NCBI GenBank assembly: GCA_964601805.1
Contig: CAZROW010000030.1
Coordinates: 1 to 34,290, forward strand
DNA: 34,290 nt
Origin: Eutrophocola sp964601805
GTDB lineage: Bacteria > Pseudomonadota > Gammaproteobacteria > Pseudomonadales > Pseudohongiellaceae
Direction of reading: 5' to 3'
Part shown: in pieces, positions 13,676 through 22,294 of the stretch
How the letters are laid out: every line of letters begins with the position of its first letter
Numbering within the stretch: the stretch's first letter is position 1
The notes under the pieces: generated by a model
Database searches by the model: none
What the model was told of the DNA's origin: nothing
Seen by the model: the letters and a program-made list of their open reading frames with translations, nothing else
Position numbers and translations under genes: made by a program

Positions 13676-16087
13676 CTAGAAAGGTGACAGGCTCCCTTCC
13701 TGTTCGGAAGCAGAGTCAGTGCCCTGGTCGGGGCCAAATCCCGGTACATTTTCCTTTCGGAATACCTCAAAGAATGAGTCCGCCTCGTCAGGCCGGGCAC
13801 GCAGTCCTGTGTCCCGGTTAATCCGCACAAACTCCAGGTTATCGGGCTGCTTCATGCTGGCCAGCGGCGTTCCTTCCAGTACCGGTTTCATGAAGTCGAT
13901 CCAGATAGGCAGCGCCACAGTTGCGGCCTGCTCGGTATTGTCACCAAGGGACTGGGGCTGGTCATAACCCACGTAGACCGTGGTGACCAGGTTGCCGTTG
14001 AAGCCGGAAAACCACAGGTCTTTGGAATCATTGGTCGTACCGGTCTTGCCATGTATATCTTCCCGGTCAGGCATGGCCCTGTTGGCGGGACGGCCACTGC
14101 CATTGGTAATCACCGAACGCAGAATGCTGTTCATGATGTAGGCAACCCGTTCATCGATAACCCTTTCGGCCGGAGTCACCGAAGGCACTTCGGGCACTTC
14201 GTTCTTGTCCAGCAGGTTGTCGATTTCCTCGGTATTGTCGCAGGCCGGACACACGGTATAGGGCTGGGCGCGGAACATTTCACCATCATTGAAGTTGTCG
14301 ATACGCTGGATCAGGTAGGGCTCCACCTTGTAGCCACCGTTGGCAAAAACCGCGTAACCTGTGGCCATTTCCAGCGGATGCACCGCATGGGAGCCGATGG
14401 CGACAGTCAGGTCATTTTGTGGAAACTCTGCGGTATTGAAGCCAAAGCGCGATACGTAGGGCAACACCCGGTCGGATCCCAGTGCATCGTACAGGCGCAG
14501 GGACACCAGGTTCTTGGAATTGGTCAGTGCATAGGAAAGTCGAATGGGGCCCATGAATTCCCGCTCGAAATTTTCGGGCCGGTAGTCACTGCGAGCCAGG
14601 GGGGCATCGTTGATCAGGGAGGCGGCGGTATAGCCATTTTCCAGCGCCGCTGAATACAAAAAGGGCTTGAAATTGGAACCGGGCTGGCGCTGTGCCAGTG
14701 TGACGCGGTTGAACTGGCCGTTATTCCTCGTGTCGTAAAAATCGTAACCCCCTACCATGGACAGGATGGAGCCGGTATTCGGATCAAGGGCTACCAGGCC
14801 ACCATTCACAGCAGGCAGTTGCCCAAGCATCCACTCGCCGTTGGCATCTTTCTTAATCCTGATCAGGTCGCCTGGCTCGACCACTTCACTGGCAGAACGA
14901 GGCGATGAACCCCAGGTGGCGGTCGTAATAAAGCGTTTGGCCCAGCGTATCCCTTCCCAGTCAATGGTGACTGATTCACCGCTTTTGAGCAGTACAGTGA
15001 AGGAGCGTTCTTCTACAGACTGGACAAAAGCCGGGTGCTGGGAGGCAATGACCGGGGTGCGTTGTAACGTGGCGAGCCAATGATCGGTTGATCCGTCTTC
15101 TGCAGGGCGCAGATGGTTTTCCCGTCCACGGTAACCATGCCTGCGGTCATAGGTTTCAAGACCGTCCCGCAATGCCTGGACGGCCTGGCTTTGCATACGG
15201 CTGTCGATGGTGGTGTAAACCTCGAAACCATCGGTTAAGGCTATATCGCCATAGCGATCGACCATTTCCTGCCGCACCAGTTCGGCAACATAAGGTGCAT
15301 CCAGCTCGGTTTGCCTGCCATGGCGGAAGGCTGTGATGGGGGCATCGACGGCGCCATCATGGTCGGCTTGTGAAATCATGCCCTGGTCCAGCATGCGGCC
15401 TAGAACCCGTCGTCGAACAACCAGCGCCTCTCTCTTGTTTGCCAGCGGATTGTAGGCATTTGGTCTGGGCAGAAGGCCGATCATGCTGGCCGCCTCGGAC
15501 AATGTCAGCTCGTCCACCTCCTTGTCGTAGTATTGGTCTGCTGCTGCCGCGATGCCATAGGCAGAAATACCGAAAAAGGTCTTGTTGAGATAAAGCTCGA
15601 GAATTTCCTCTTTTGTCAGTTCCCGCTCCATTTTCAGGGCCAGCAGGATTTCCTTGAACTTACGGGTTTCGGCAGCTTCCCCTTCAAAAAAAAAGTTCTT
15701 GGCCACCTGCATGGTGATGGTGCTGCCACCACCCCAGTCCCGACCCAGGAAAATGCCGGCAACCGATCTCACCAGGCCCAGGGGATCCACTCCCTTGTGG
15801 TCATAAAAGCGCTTGTCTTCCGTGGAGATGAGGGCATTGGTGACCAGTGGCGGAATTTCTTCGTACTTTATGGGAGTACTCCGGCGACTGCCGAATTCAG
15901 CGATCAGCTTGTTATCGGCAGAATAAATGCGAAGGGGGTTTTCCAGGCGCAGGTTGGTATAGGTTTCCCGGTCAGGCAGTTTCGGTGAAATGTACAGGTA
16001 CATGCTGGCTGCCACCATAACGATGCCGATGCCCACGGTACATCCACACCAGAACAGGAAGTAGCCTATTGCCTTGAATTTGCTCAT
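13676..16087 (-). CDS. mrcA: Penicillin-binding protein 1A (class A bifunctional PBP)
   Basis: This is the inner-membrane enzyme that polymerises and crosslinks peptidoglycan. The 803 residues have a short cytosolic start, a transmembrane helix (about 9-33), a GT51 transglycosylase domain with EDKRFYDH (90-97, catalytic E90), GGGSTITMQ (119-127) and KEEILELYLN (159-168), an OB-like insert (about 315-425), and a transpeptidase domain with SNFK (S471, K474), SKN (524-526) and KTGT (681-684). A CPAC pair sits at 613-616. Also called ponA. It is divergent from pilM, the usual arrangement in Pseudomonas relatives. Confidence 0.97.
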   Translation of the reverse strand: MSKFKAIGYFLFWCGCTVGIGIVMVAASMYLYISPKLPDRETYTNLRLENPLRIYSADNKLIAEFGSRRSTPIKYEEIPPLVTNALISTEDKRFYDHKGVDPLGLVRSVAGIFLGRDWGGGSTITMQVAKNFFFEGEAAETRKFKEILLALKMERELTKEEILELYLNKTFFGISAYGIAAAADQYYDKEVDELTLSEAASMIGLLPRPNAYNPLANKREALVVRRRVLGRMLDQGMISQADHDGAVDAPITAFRHGRQTELDAPYVAELVRQEMVDRYGDIALTDGFEVYTTIDSRMQSQAVQALRDGLETYDRRHGYRGRENHLRPAEDGSTDHWLATLQRTPVIASQHPAFVQSVEERSFTVLLKSGESVTIDWEGIRWAKRFITTATWGSSPRSASEVVEPGDLIRIKKDANGEWMLGQLPAVNGGLVALDPNTGSILSMVGGYDFYDTRNNGQFNRVTLAQRQPGSNFKPFLYSAALENGYTAASLINDAPLARSDYRPENFEREFMGPIRLSYALTNSKNLVSLRLYDALGSDRVLPYVSRFGFNTAEFPQNDLTVAIGSHAVHPLEMATGYAVFANGGYKVEPYLIQRIDNFNDGEMFRAQPYTVCPACDNTEEIDNLLDKNEVPEVPSVTPAERVIDERVAYIMNSILRSVITNGSGRPANRAMPDREDIHGKTGTTNDSKDLWFSGFNGNLVTTVYVGYDQPQSLGDNTEQAATVALPIWIDFMKPVLEGTPLASMKQPDNLEFVRINRDTGLRARPDEADSFFEVFRKENVPGFGPDQGTDSASEQEGSLSPF

Positions 16088-16524
16088 TTTAGGGTATCAA
16101 ACACGGAAAATGCTGGAATATGGGGCCTGCTAACACTGTTTAAAACGCCGCTATTGTCTGGACAGACCATTGTAAACCCTTTTAACTTTCCTGTTCACTT
16201 GTTGAATCAAAGTCCACACAAAGATCAGGTTTGTGTTGAAATTGCTTGATATCTCTCTCTTTTTCACTCGAAAACCCGTGTAATATCCTTCCTCCCTGCC
16301 CTCGGAAAGCCTGGAAGGCAGGTGGTTCGGCATTTGTGAACCAGTTAGCAAATTAATGTAATTTGTAAAAAAATGCGATAATTACTTGAAATCAATAATT
16401 AAATTCATTAGCTTGCCGAACTGTAGTGGGTTGTAAAAGTTAATATACCGGTGCTCTCTGTGCAAAGAACATGGGGGTATGCCGGTGCTTTGAAAAGCTT
16501 TGAGTAATTGTACGGGGTGACGAG
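16088..16524. other. Divergent mrcA-pilM intergenic region
   Basis: These 437 bp hold no credible gene. The right half is AT-rich, as expected for promoter DNA. Besides the candidate mrcA promoter, an extended -10 sequence TGCGATAAT (16374-16382) could drive pilM leftover distance about 140 bp upstream of its start, with no good -35. No terminator-like hairpin was seen. Confidence 0.5.
16169..16197 (-). promoter_or_regulatory. Candidate PBP1a promoter
   Basis: On the minus strand TGAACA (16197-16192), 17 bp, then TACAAT (16174-16169), about 80 nt before the mrcA ATG. A small inverted repeat GTCTG-GA-CAGAC (16156-16167) lies just downstream, where it could bind a regulator. The -35 match is weak. 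Confidence 0.35.
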
Positions 16525-17583
16525 TTGCTCAGTTTATTCTCTAAAAAGAACAATGCCTTGCTTGGTATTGATATCAGTTCCAGCTCCATTAAATTGCTGG
16601 AATTGAGCAAATCAGGTTCCAAGTACAAGGTGGAAAACTATTCCAGCAGACCGCTGCCGGATGGTGCTGTGGTTGAGAAAAACATTGCCAACCTGGACGC
16701 CGTCGGCGAGGAAATGCTCAAGCTTGCCACCCTGACCAAGACCGGCACCGAAAAAGCTGCGGTAGCAGTTTCCGGATCCGCCGTTATCACCAAGATCATT
16801 GAAATGAATGCGGCCATGTCTGACTCCGAAATGGAAAACCAGATCGTGGTGGAAGCTGACCAGTACATTCCCTACCCGCTGGATGAAGTGGCCATCGACT
16901 TTGAGCGCCAGGGTATGTCCAAGAAGAACGAGGACATGGTCGAAGTACTCCTGGCAGCCTGCAAGAAAGAAAATGTGGATTCCCGCGTTGCCGCCCTGGA
17001 AATCGGGGGCTACGAGGCCAAGGTCGTGGATATTGAAGCCTATGCCATGGAAAGAGCGTTCAACATAATGTGTGAGCAGATGGATCTGGAAAAGGAAGGG
17101 CTCTCGGCAATCATCGATATCGGCGCCACCATGACTACCATGTATATCCTGAGAGACGGTGTATCTATATATACCCGTGAACAGGTATTTGGCGGGGCCC
17201 AGCTTTCCATTGAGATTCAAAACCGCTATGGCCTGTCGCCTGCTGATGCTGCCGCGGCCCTGGTCAATGGTGAATTACCCGATGGTTTTGAGTCAGATGT
17301 GCTCAAACCCTTTATCCTGGAAATGAGTGACCAGATTGGTCGTACTCTCCAGTTTTTCTTCTCTTCCAGCCAATACAACGATGTTGATCTGATCGTACTG
17401 GCTGGCGGTACTGCGTCGACAGTTGGCCTGGCCGAGATGGTTCAGGAAGAGCTGGGCACCAAAACAGTGGTGGCCAACCCGTTTGCAAAAATGGGTATGA
17501 ATAACAAAGTGAATAAAAAGCAGCTGCAAAACGATGCAGCTTCTCTGATGATGGCTTGCGGTCTCGCCATCAGGGGTTTCTGA
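16525..17583 (+). CDS. pilM: Type IV pilus inner-membrane platform protein PilM
   Basis: PilM is an actin-like cytoplasmic ATPase that binds the PilN N terminus and links the pilus motor to the alignment complex. The 352 residues show GIDISSSSIKLLEL (14-27, phosphate 1), AIIDIGATMTTMYIL (phosphate 2, about 195-209) and VLAGGTASTVGLAEM (adenosine loop, about 292-306). The start is TTG, with GGGGTGA just upstream; the N terminus MLSLFSKKNNALLGIDIS aligns with known PilM starts, so TTG is credible. It is first in pilMNOPQ, with pilN starting 2 bp after its stop. Confidence 0.95.
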   Translation: MLSLFSKKNNALLGIDISSSSIKLLELSKSGSKYKVENYSSRPLPDGAVVEKNIANLDAVGEEMLKLATLTKTGTEKAAVAVSGSAVITKIIEMNAAMSDSEMENQIVVEADQYIPYPLDEVAIDFERQGMSKKNEDMVEVLLAACKKENVDSRVAALEIGGYEAKVVDIEAYAMERAFNIMCEQMDLEKEGLSAIIDIGATMTTMYILRDGVSIYTREQVFGGAQLSIEIQNRYGLSPADAAAALVNGELPDGFESDVLKPFILEMSDQIGRTLQFFFSSSQYNDVDLIVLAGGTASTVGLAEMVQEELGTKTVVANPFAKMGMNNKVNKKQLQNDAASLMMACGLAIRGF

Positions 17584-17585
17584 CC

Positions 17586-18149
17586 ATGGCAAATATTAAC
17601 CTACTGCCCTGGCGCGAAGAACTCAGGGAAGAGCGCAAACAGGAATTCCTGGTAGGACTGGGAATTACCATTGCCATTGCCGCTATCATCCTGTTTGCAG
17701 GTGACCGGGTGGTGAATGCCTTCATTAGCAACCAGACCGCACAAAATGATTACCTGCGGCAGCAGATTTCTTCACTTGACAGCGAGATTGCCGAAATTCG
17801 GGAGTTGCAGCGCCAGAAGAGTGAGCTTACTGAACGTATGACTGTTATTCAGGAGCTGCAGGGTAACAGACCTGTCATTGTGCGCCTGTTTGATGAACTG
17901 GTTCGAACCTTGCCTGAAGGTGTGTATTACAACACCATCACCCGGTCCGGCGACCAGATTAGTTTCCAGGGAGTGGCAGAATCCAACAACAGGATTTCTG
18001 CACTCATGCGTTCCATGGATGAGTCGGACTGGTTCAATCAGCCAGTGCTTGAACAGATTTCAGCAGCAGGAACAGGTGGTAACGGCAACAGTTTCCAGCT
18101 GTCGGTGCAGGTGACGTCACCTGACCCTGAAAACGAAGAAGAAGAGTAA
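17586..18149 (+). CDS. pilN: Type IV pilus alignment protein PilN
   Basis: PilN is a bitopic inner-membrane protein whose cytosolic tail docks into PilM and whose periplasmic part pairs with PilO. The 187 residues begin MANINLLPWREELREERK, the conserved PilM-binding sequence, followed by a transmembrane helix (about 21-39), a coiled coil (about 50-90) and a ferredoxin-like periplasmic domain. The ATG at 17586 is chosen because INLLPWR begins right after it; upstream in-frame codons lie inside pilM. An acidic EEEE tail ends it. Confidence 0.95.
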   Translation: MANINLLPWREELREERKQEFLVGLGITIAIAAIILFAGDRVVNAFISNQTAQNDYLRQQISSLDSEIAEIRELQRQKSELTERMTVIQELQGNRPVIVRLFDELVRTLPEGVYYNTITRSGDQISFQGVAESNNRISALMRSMDESDWFNQPVLEQISAAGTGGNGNSFQLSVQVTSPDPENEEEE

Positions 18150-18161
18150 ACAGGTCTGACC

Positions 18162-18800
18162 ATGAGCGCCGTAGAGAACATCAAGAACAAGATCAACAAA
18201 TCAGTCGATGAGCTGAAAAACTTCGACTGGAACGATCTGCAGAATATCGACACGATTGGTGTCTGGCCAGGTCCTGTAAAACTGTTGCTGATCATTATTG
18301 TTTTTGCCGGCTGCCTGGGTGGAGGTTACTGGTTCCATATCAAGCCATTGCAGACCAACCTGGCGACAGTTGGCCGGGAAGAGGAAACGCTGCGAGGTGA
18401 GTTGGAAACCAAGGCAATACTTGCTGCCAACCTTGAAGCCTACCGTGCCCAACTGGCAGAGATGGAAGACTACTTTGGTGCCTTGCTGCGACAGCTACCC
18501 GGGGAAACTGAAGTTCCTGGTCTGGTCGACGATATTACTGTTCAAGGCATTGGTAGCGGGCTTGAGTTTTCCAATATTCGCCTGGAGAACGAGGTGCAGC
18601 AGGAGTTTTATATCGAGCTGCCCATAAATATTTCAGTGGTTGGTGATTATCATGATTTCGGGTCATTTGTGAGTGGCGTAGCCAGCCTGTCCCGAATTGT
18701 GACCTTGCATGACTTCCTGATCAGGACGGGAGCAAGCAGGTCTGAATTGCTCATGGATATTACTGCCAGAACATATCGATACCGAAGCGATGATGAATAA
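18162..18800 (+). CDS. pilO: Type IV pilus alignment protein PilO
   Basis: PilO forms the periplasmic heterodimer with PilN and contacts PilP. The 212-residue protein has a cytosolic segment, a transmembrane helix (about 38-58), a coiled coil (about 60-105) and a ferredoxin-like domain containing RQLPGETEVPGLVDDIT and ELPINISVVGDYHDFGSFVS, the usual PilO core. It follows pilN by 12 bp and overlaps pilP by 11 bp. Confidence 0.95.
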   Translation: MSAVENIKNKINKSVDELKNFDWNDLQNIDTIGVWPGPVKLLLIIIVFAGCLGGGYWFHIKPLQTNLATVGREEETLRGELETKAILAANLEAYRAQLAEMEDYFGALLRQLPGETEVPGLVDDITVQGIGSGLEFSNIRLENEVQQEFYIELPINISVVGDYHDFGSFVSGVASLSRIVTLHDFLIRTGASRSELLMDITARTYRYRSDDE

Positions 18801-19335
18801 TTCATACAAAGCAAACGGACTGAAGTTATTGCTGGTATCAGCGATTTTGCTGTTGTCTGCCTGTTCAAATAATGAAGAGATGATTGAGCTGCAAAACTTT
18901 GTCCAGCAGACAGTGAACCGGCCGCCAGGACAAATCGAGCCTATACCCGAATTCAGGTCCTATGAGCCGTTTCAATATGGTGCTGCCTCGCTTCGCAGCC
19001 CCTTTGATGTGCCCCTGGATATCACACAGATCATTCGCAACCAGAATGACGAAGTGCGTCCCGATGAAAACAGGCCCAAGGAACAACTGGAAAGTTATGC
19101 GCTCAGTTCCCTGACCATGGTTGGCACCATCGCCCGCAACGGAACGAACTGGGCGTTGATTCTTGATGAAACAGGACTGGTTACGCGGGCCACAATTGGC
19201 AACTACATGGGGCGAAACCACGGTCGAATTGTAGGTATTTCCGAAACGCAGATAGACCTGGTTGAAATTGTGCCTACTGGTGACGGATTCTGGATAGAAA
19301 GACCGCAGACGATACAGCTGCGCGAGACAAATTGA
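18790..19335 (+). CDS. pilP: Type IV pilus lipoprotein PilP
   Basis: PilP is an inner-membrane lipoprotein that connects PilNO to the secretin PilQ. The product has a lipoprotein signal ending in LLSAC (lipidated C25), an extended linker with FQYGAASLRSPFDVPLD, and a C-terminal beta domain (about 95-175) containing YALSSLTMVGTIARNGTNWA and MGRNHGRIVGISETQIDL. Two adjacent ATGs (18790 and 18793) can serve as start; both overlap the end of pilO, suggesting coupled translation. Confidence 0.94.
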   Translation: MMNNSYKANGLKLLLVSAILLLSACSNNEEMIELQNFVQQTVNRPPGQIEPIPEFRSYEPFQYGAASLRSPFDVPLDITQIIRNQNDEVRPDENRPKEQLESYALSSLTMVGTIARNGTNWALILDETGLVTRATIGNYMGRNHGRIVGISETQIDLVEIVPTGDGFWIERPQTIQLRETN

Positions 19336-19375
19336 TTTAGGCAAATGTTATTTAACCAGTAGGTTTATGCGGGTG

Positions 19376-19389
19376 TTGAACCCGTTCAA
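19376..19389. promoter_or_regulatory. 14-bp perfect palindrome between pilP and pilQ
   Basis: TTGAAC-CC-GTTCAA lies in a 189-bp pilP-pilQ gap, long for an operon whose other joints are 2, 12 and -11 bp. It could be an operator or a small processing hairpin. Nothing identifies a binding protein. Confidence 0.3.
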
Positions 19390-19524
19390 GAAACACCTGG
19401 CAATACTGGCGGCGGCAGGACAAGCATAAAACCCTGGGCTGGATTGAAAGCCGGAAAAGCAGCTGAATGATCAGCAACCGACACATAACAGAAAAGTAGT
19501 ATCAAGGTATTCCGGAGACTCGCT

Positions 19525-21654
19525 ATGAGATCGATGAGAAATATGAACATAAAGAGCATGCTGTTAACCCTTTTGATGGTTAACGGCCTGTTCCTGTCAG
19601 CAGCATTGAAAGCACAGGTCTCTCTCAATGATGTTGAGTTTGTTTCACTGCCCGGCGGAATGCTGCAGGTTGAGCTCATGTTTGATGGCACACCACCCGA
19701 GCCCGGTGTGTTTGAGATTGAAACACCGCCCCGCCTGGTGATGGATTTCGAGGGTGTTGCCAATTCCCTGAACCAGAGTCGCTATACCGTTAATGCACGC
19801 ATAGCCGACAGTGTAACAATCGTGGCATCCGGTGGTCGCACGCGCATGATTGTAAACCTGGCCCAGTCCACCTCTTATGTATCAAGTACCCAGGGCAATA
19901 TGTATTCCGTTGTCATCGGGGATGGTTCGGCGGCTGCCGCACCGGCTGCCGTTACCAGTATGAGCCAGAACTCGCAGGCCCCAACTGCCAGCTCAGGCGA
20001 CATTAGCCGTGTTGATTTTCGCCGTGATGAAGAAGGTGCTGGCCAGATCATTATTGACCTCGCAGATAACAACCTGGTTGCCAATCTGGACAGAAACGGC
20101 AACAGGCTGGAACTTGAGTTTCTCAATGCTGAACTCAGTGACGATATGCAGATGCGCCTGGATGTGACTGATTATGCAACGCCGGTGAGGAATGTTGATG
20201 TGTTCCGGGACAACTCCAGCGTCATGGTGACTGCGCAAATGATCAGTAACTTTGAATACCTGGCATACCAGAGCAGCGGTCAATACATTATCAATGTGTC
20301 TCCCGTTGCCGGAGCGCAAGGTGCTGCCGGTGCGGTGACAGGTGAGGACGGGTTAACCTTCACCGGTGAGCTGATCAATGTGAATTTCCAGAATGTTGAT
20401 ATCCATTCGGTGCTGTCCCTGCTTGCAGAGGTCAACGATTTCAGCCTGGTGGTTGCTGACTCGGTTTCAGGTAACGTGACCTTGCGCCTGGTAAATGTGC
20501 CCTGGGACCAGGCGCTGGAGATGGTGCTGCGTTCCGAAGGACTGGGACAGCGAATTGAAGGCACGGTAATGTATATAGCACCGGCCGAAGAAATTGCCTC
20601 AGCTGAATTGCAGGCTCTTGAGAATACTGAAGCCCAGTTGAATCTTGCGCCGCTTGTTACAGAGTATATTGAAATCAATTATGCCGAAGCGCAGACTCTG
20701 GCAGACCTGCTGTCCGGTGAAACAGGCAGCATACTCTCGGAAAGAGGGGCCGCTCGCGTTGATCTGAGAACCAATACCCTGATTGTCCAGGATATTGCGA
20801 GTGTTATCGAGGACGTGCGTGACATGATTCGTCGCCTGGATATCCCTGTTCGCCAGGTATTAATCGAGGCCCGTATTGTTAATGCCTCAACCAACTTCAG
20901 CGATGCCCTGGGTATCCGCTGGGGTGGCGCACAGAGATTCCCGGATGCTGGTGACCGCTTTGTGATTACCGGTAACCAGGAAGCCAGTATCGAGTATGGC
21001 AGCAACATTAATGACGCACTTACAGGTGCTGTTGGGGGCGCAGCCGGGGGAACTCTTGCACCTCCTTCATTCCCTGATGCCCTGTTTGTAGACATGGGTG
21101 TGCAGTCGCCGTCGTCCATTGCTCTGGGATATGCGGGTAGCAAGGGGCTTCTTGAGCTTGAGTTGTCTGCGCTGGAAGCCAGTGGTAACGGTGAGGTTAT
21201 TGCCCAGCCCAAGGTAACTACACAGGATCAGCAGCAGGCCAGAATAGAATCTGGATTGCAGATTCCCTATCAGTCACAGGCTGGTGGTACCGCCGGTGGT
21301 ACAGCCGTTGAATTTATTGCCGCTGTTCTGGCGCTGGAAGTAACACCGCAGATTACGCCGGATGGTAGGATCAATATGCTACTGACCATTGACCAGGACT
21401 CTGTTGTACCCGGTGCTGGTGCCGTACCCTCTATTTCCACGAATTCGGTCAATACCCGTGTGTTGGTGAATGATGGTGATACAATTGTTCTCGGCGGCGT
21501 GTTCCGCGAGGAAGTGACCACGACGGTGTCCAAGACGCCGATCCTGGGTGACATTCCCTATGTTGGCAATATGTTCAAAAGAACCGAGAATTCAGAAACG
21601 AAAACGGAATTGCTGATTTTTATCACGCCTTCTATCATTAACGAATTCATGTAA
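19525..21654 (+). CDS. pilQ: Type IV pilus secretin PilQ
   Basis: PilQ is the outer-membrane multimeric channel through which the pilus exits. The 709 residues have a signal peptide (about 1-31, ending LKAQ), two AMIN domains (about 33-125 and 150-260) that bind peptidoglycan, an STN/N0 domain (about 278-355, VNFQNVDIHSVLSLLAEV), an N1 domain (about 370-435), and a secretin barrel starting near VRQVLIEARIVNAS (about 441) and ending VLGGVFREEVTTTVSKTP and ELLIFITPSIINEFM. GGAGA precedes the ATG. It is last in pilMNOPQ and is followed by a strong terminator. Confidence 0.97.
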   Translation: MRSMRNMNIKSMLLTLLMVNGLFLSAALKAQVSLNDVEFVSLPGGMLQVELMFDGTPPEPGVFEIETPPRLVMDFEGVANSLNQSRYTVNARIADSVTIVASGGRTRMIVNLAQSTSYVSSTQGNMYSVVIGDGSAAAAPAAVTSMSQNSQAPTASSGDISRVDFRRDEEGAGQIIIDLADNNLVANLDRNGNRLELEFLNAELSDDMQMRLDVTDYATPVRNVDVFRDNSSVMVTAQMISNFEYLAYQSSGQYIINVSPVAGAQGAAGAVTGEDGLTFTGELINVNFQNVDIHSVLSLLAEVNDFSLVVADSVSGNVTLRLVNVPWDQALEMVLRSEGLGQRIEGTVMYIAPAEEIASAELQALENTEAQLNLAPLVTEYIEINYAEAQTLADLLSGETGSILSERGAARVDLRTNTLIVQDIASVIEDVRDMIRRLDIPVRQVLIEARIVNASTNFSDALGIRWGGAQRFPDAGDRFVITGNQEASIEYGSNINDALTGAVGGAAGGTLAPPSFPDALFVDMGVQSPSSIALGYAGSKGLLELELSALEASGNGEVIAQPKVTTQDQQQARIESGLQIPYQSQAGGTAGGTAVEFIAAVLALEVTPQITPDGRINMLLTIDQDSVVPGAGAVPSISTNSVNTRVLVNDGDTIVLGGVFREEVTTTVSKTPILGDIPYVGNMFKRTENSETKTELLIFITPSIINEFM

Positions 21655-21679
21655 ACATCATCCCTCTCGCAGGGATTGA

Positions 21680-21720
21680 TTCCGGCATACTGATTATCGG
21701 TATGCCGGAATTTTGCTTTT
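21680..21720 (+). terminator. Strong intrinsic terminator of the pilMNOPQ operon
   Basis: A perfect 11-bp stem TTCCGGCATAC (21680-21690) / GTATGCCGGAA (21700-21710) with a nine-base loop runs into a TTTTGCTTTT tract (21711-21720). A smaller hairpin ATCCCT-CTCGC-AGGGAT (21660-21676) precedes it. It ends only 34 bp before the aroK start. Confidence 0.85.
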
Positions 21721-21754
21721 GGTATGCAGGAATTCTCACAGTAAATCACAAGTA

Positions 21755-22294
21755 ATGAAAAAAGCACTGGACAACATATTCCTGGTTGGACCCATGGGTG
21801 CCGGCAAGACAACCATAGGTCGCCAGCTTGCCCGTGAGATGAAAAAAGAGTTTGTCGATTCCGATCACGAAATTGAAGAAAGATCAGGAGCCAACATTTC
21901 CTGGATATTTGATGTGGAAGGTGAGGCCGGTTTTCGCAAAAGGGAAAAGAAGGTCATCGAGGAACTGACCGGGCGCAAGGATATCGTGCTGGCTACCGGT
22001 GGCGGTGCTGTGCTTGCGCCTGAAAACAGGAAATACCTGCACAGCAGGGGCACGGTGATCTACCTGATGGCAACAATCGGGCAGCAGGTTGAACGAACCA
22101 AGCATGACCAGCGCCGCCCCCTCATCCAGGATGTGGATGATATCAGGGGAAAACTGACGGAATTGATGGAGATTCGTGACCCCCTGTACAGGGAAATTGC
22201 CGATTACGTTGTCATGACGAACAGGCGCAGCCCCAAGTCCGTAAGCACTGAAATCATGAAGCTATTGCTCGGGGATGAAGTCCATGAGCAATAA
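21755..22294 (+). CDS. aroK: Shikimate kinase
   Basis: AroK phosphorylates shikimate at O3 with ATP. From the ATG at 21755 the protein is 180 residues, the family's usual size: Walker A GPMGAGKT (12-19), DSD (35-37) for Mg and shikimate, FRKRE (60-64), GGG (82-84) and the lid arginines R120/R121 in RRPLIQ. A longer reading frame would begin inside the pilQ terminator, so I reject it. The ATG has no clear Shine-Dalgarno and lies 34 bp after the terminator, so any own promoter must be compressed (TTGGTA, 16 bp, GTAAAT is a weak candidate). It overlaps the aroB start. Confidence 0.96.
   Translation: MKKALDNIFLVGPMGAGKTTIGRQLAREMKKEFVDSDHEIEERSGANISWIFDVEGEAGFRKREKKVIEELTGRKDIVLATGGGAVLAPENRKYLHSRGTVIYLMATIGQQVERTKHDQRRPLIQDVDDIRGKLTELMEIRDPLYREIADYVVMTNRRSPKSVSTEIMKLLLGDEVHEQ

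Noticed and set aside
16151..16351. Small minus-strand frame upstream of PBP1a
   Set aside because: No ribosome-binding site, no recognisable protein features, and it overlaps the likely mrcA promoter.
21713..21754. Longer aroK start
   Set aside because: It lies in the T tract of the pilQ terminator and adds residues not typical of shikimate kinase.
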